Positions 62,459-64,000 of a DNA stretch of 64,000 nt are shown one piece after another. The position numbers and the translations under genes are program-made. The stretch's first letter is position 1, and every line of letters begins with the position of its first letter. A model generated the notes under the pieces. It had not been told where the DNA came from. It saw only the letters and a program-made list of their open reading frames with translations, and did no database searches. Where the stretch lies: contig NZ_MQUQ01000014.1 of NCBI RefSeq assembly GCF_001953865.1, forward strand, positions 289,163 to 353,162, read 5' to 3'. This stretch comes from Amycolatopsis coloradensis. GTDB lineage: Bacteria; Actinomycetota; Actinomycetes; Mycobacteriales; Pseudonocardiaceae.

Positions 62459-63365
62459 AGAAGTACCCTTCCTTCTTCCGGTCTTCCATTCCCGCTTCGG
62501 AGATCCGGTCGTCGGCGCGGGTGGCGCCGCGTTCGGTGAGCCTGCTGACGGCCACCTCGGCGACCACTTCGGACGGTGACGCCGCCGTCGACTCGACGCA
62601 GCCGGTGCAGGTCGCGTCGCCGACAGTGCGGAAGCGGACCGTTGCCTCGTAAGGACTTTCGCCTTCGCCCAAGCTGAGGAAGCGGGTGTGCGCGAGCAGC
62701 ATCCCGTCCCGCTGGACGACCGCGCGCCGATGCGAATAGTAGATCGAGGGCAGGTCGACACCCTCGGCATCGATGTACTGCCAGATGTCGAGTTCGGTCC
62801 AGTTCGACAGCGGGAAGACCCGGATGTGCTCGCCCTTGCGATGCCTGCCGTTGTAGAGATCCCAGAGCTCCGGGCGCTGGTTGCGCGGATCCCACTGGCC
62901 GAACTCGTCGCGGAAGCTGAAGACGCGCTCCTTGGCACGGGCTCTTTCCTCGTCGCGCCGCGCACCGCCGAAGACGGCGTCGAACGAATGCTCACGGATC
63001 GCACGCAGCAGGGCGGCGGTCTGGAGGCGATTCCGGCCGGCCTTCGGATCTTCGATCACCCGGCCCGCGTCGATGTCGTCCTGGACGCTGGTGACGACGA
63101 GCCGGAGTCCGTAGGTGTCGACCGTGCGGTCCCGGAACTCGATGACCTCGTCGAAGTTGTGCCCGGTGTCGACGTGCATCACCGGGAAGGGTGGGGGCGA
63201 CGGCCAGAACGCCTTGGCCGCAACGTGGAGCATCACCATCGAGTCCTTGCCGCCGGAGAACAGCAGCACCGGCCGCTCGAAGGTCGCGGCGACCTCTCGG
63301 AAGATGTGCACTGCTTCGGCTTCGAGTGCTTCGAGATGGGTGAGCTCGTAGGCCGGGGGCGCCAT
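62457..63365 (-). CDS. cysD: Sulfate adenylyltransferase subunit 2 (CysD)
   Basis: 302 residues. The PP-loop VLLFSGGKDSMVMLHVAAKA is at about 33-52, with FDAVFGGARRDEERARAKER and FPLSNWTELDIWQYIDAEGV typical of CysD. It makes APS from sulfate and ATP together with CysN. It is intact here, but its partner gene, overlapping its stop by two bases, is destroyed, so the pair is inactive unless another cysN exists. Confidence 0.96.
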   Translation of the reverse strand: MAPPAYELTHLEALEAEAVHIFREVAATFERPVLLFSGGKDSMVMLHVAAKAFWPSPPPFPVMHVDTGHNFDEVIEFRDRTVDTYGLRLVVTSVQDDIDAGRVIEDPKAGRNRLQTAALLRAIREHSFDAVFGGARRDEERARAKERVFSFRDEFGQWDPRNQRPELWDLYNGRHRKGEHIRVFPLSNWTELDIWQYIDAEGVDLPSIYYSHRRAVVQRDGMLLAHTRFLSLGEGESPYEATVRFRTVGDATCTGCVESTAASPSEVVAEVAVSRLTERGATRADDRISEAGMEDRKKEGYF

Positions 63366-63441
63366 CGTGACCTCCGTGGTTGGAGATCAGAAAGTAGAAC
63401 AGGTTCTTGTGCTCGGTCAAGGGGAGGAGGACGCTGTCGGC

Positions 63442-63918
63442 ATGGACCTGGTCGCGCTCGAAGAGATCCGCCGCCTCAAAGCCCGCTACCTCCGGTGCCT
63501 CGACCTCAAGCTGTGGGACGAGATGGCCGGGACCCTGACCGCCGACGCGCACGCGCGCTACGGCACGCCGTCGTACGGCAAGCCGCTGACCTTCGAGGGT
63601 CGCGAAGAGATCATCGGATTCTTCCGGAACGCCGTCGGGCCCGGGATCGTCACGGTGCACTTCGCCGGGCAGCCGGAGATCGACGTCGACGGCGACACCG
63701 CGACGGGCACCTGGCTGATGCGGGACAAGGTGATCGTGCCGGAGCACCGGGTGGTGATCGAGGGCGCGGCGTACTACGAGGACACCTATCGGCGGGTGGA
63801 CGGCGCCTGGTTGACCGCCTCGACCCGGTACGACCGGCTGTACGAGACGATGATGTCGATGGACGACGTGCCGAGCCTCAAGCTCACCGCGAACCTGTGG
63901 TCCTCCCCCCGCGATTAG
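63442..63918 (+). CDS. SnoaL/NTF2-like family protein
   Basis: 158 residues from ATG at 63442 (GGAGGAGG upstream; the frame opens earlier at 63367). LEEIRRLKARYLRCLDLKLW is the usual first helix of SnoaL_4 proteins; the cone-shaped beta sheet follows (AHARYGTPSYGKPLTFEGRE, ATGTWLMRDKV, EGAAYYEDTYRRVDGAWLTA). Members are small-molecule cyclases, isomerases or hydroxylases, or binding proteins; activity unknown. Divergent from cysD. Confidence 0.85.
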   Translation: MDLVALEEIRRLKARYLRCLDLKLWDEMAGTLTADAHARYGTPSYGKPLTFEGREEIIGFFRNAVGPGIVTVHFAGQPEIDVDGDTATGTWLMRDKVIVPEHRVVIEGAAYYEDTYRRVDGAWLTASTRYDRLYETMMSMDDVPSLKLTANLWSSPRD

Positions 63919-63922
63919 TCCT

Positions 63923-63960
63923 CTAGTTGCGGTCCTTGCGCCTGCAACTACCGCAACTAG
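63923..63960. repeat. Family A palindrome, copy 4 (degenerate)
   Basis: CTAGTTGCGGT (63923-63933) pairs with ACCGCAACTAG (63950-63960). The left flank keeps the family sequence (AGTCCT) but the right flank (ATGAGTGA) has diverged, so the outer stem is lost. It follows the SnoaL-like stop. Confidence 0.75.
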
Positions 63961-64000
63961 ATGAGTGATTCCGTGAAGGTTGTGTGAGGGGTGCCGCTGT

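Overview
This is a 64 kb window of very GC-rich actinobacterial chromosome. Three things point to the family Pseudonocardiaceae, most likely Amycolatopsis. The first is gene order: gap-pgk-tpiA-secG, tkt-tal-pgi-zwf-opcA-pgl, ctaB, qor, ctaA, an ABC exporter, an MptB-like mannosyltransferase and sufRBDCSUT run in nearly the order I recall for Mycobacterium tuberculosis Rv1436-Rv1466. The second is the set of families present: RbpA, OpcA, HelR-like RNA polymerase recycler, F420-type Ddn protein and EspC/WXG-type proteins. The third is the abundance of long intergenic palindromes. The genus is an inference, not a demonstration.

Layout. 0-6 kb holds accessory and secreted functions: a sterol-desaturase-like protein facing a TetR regulator, a NUDIX hydrolase, a ricin-type lectin, and an 859-residue secreted protein joining a CBM6-like region, two FnIII domains, a PQQ-type sugar dehydrogenase propeller and a YbhB/PEBP domain. 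6.2-13.7 kb holds a tightly coupled three-gene MukF/MukE/MukB-like (JetABC/Wadjet-like) SMC operon, followed after a few bases by a Phd-VapC toxin-antitoxin pair; no JetD/MksG nuclease gene is visible. 13.6-21.1 kb is an accessory zone: AraC regulator, Ddn-like protein, a repeat-rich gene-free stretch, a small type VII-like operon (EspC-like protein, WXG-DUF1023 hydrolase, LppA-like lipoprotein), and a decayed island with a frameshifted XRE gene, tiny conserved-looking ORFs and a multiply broken serine recombinase fused to the C-terminus of an unrelated XRE regulator.

21.1-55.6 kb is conserved core: an AlkZ-like winged-helix protein, lower glycolysis, SecG, RbpA, an orphan histidine kinase, the pentose-phosphate operon (minus strand), haem O synthase, HelR, an FKBP lipoprotein, acetyltransferase and quinone reductase, an ATP-grasp protein, acyl-CoA desaturase, haem A synthase, ABC exporter, MptB and the SUF Fe-S operon behind a matching SufR operator. 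55.7-64 kb holds an ABC1/UbiB kinase, an MFS exporter with its divergent TetR, a two-component pair, cysD and an NTF2-like protein. The cysN/cysC gene beside cysD has lost roughly 1.2 kb internally and is out of frame.

Between genes lie three families of long palindromes, mostly just after stop codons: family A (four copies, core TCGTCCTCTAGTTGCGGTA, with compensated changes between arms), family B (two strong copies plus a relative; one is a perfect 32-bp inverted repeat) and family C (two copies). The best candidates for new biology are the nuclease-less SMC operon with its attached toxin-antitoxin pair and the covarying palindromes; the cysNC deletion and the recombinase-XRE chimera are the clearest signs of recent decay.
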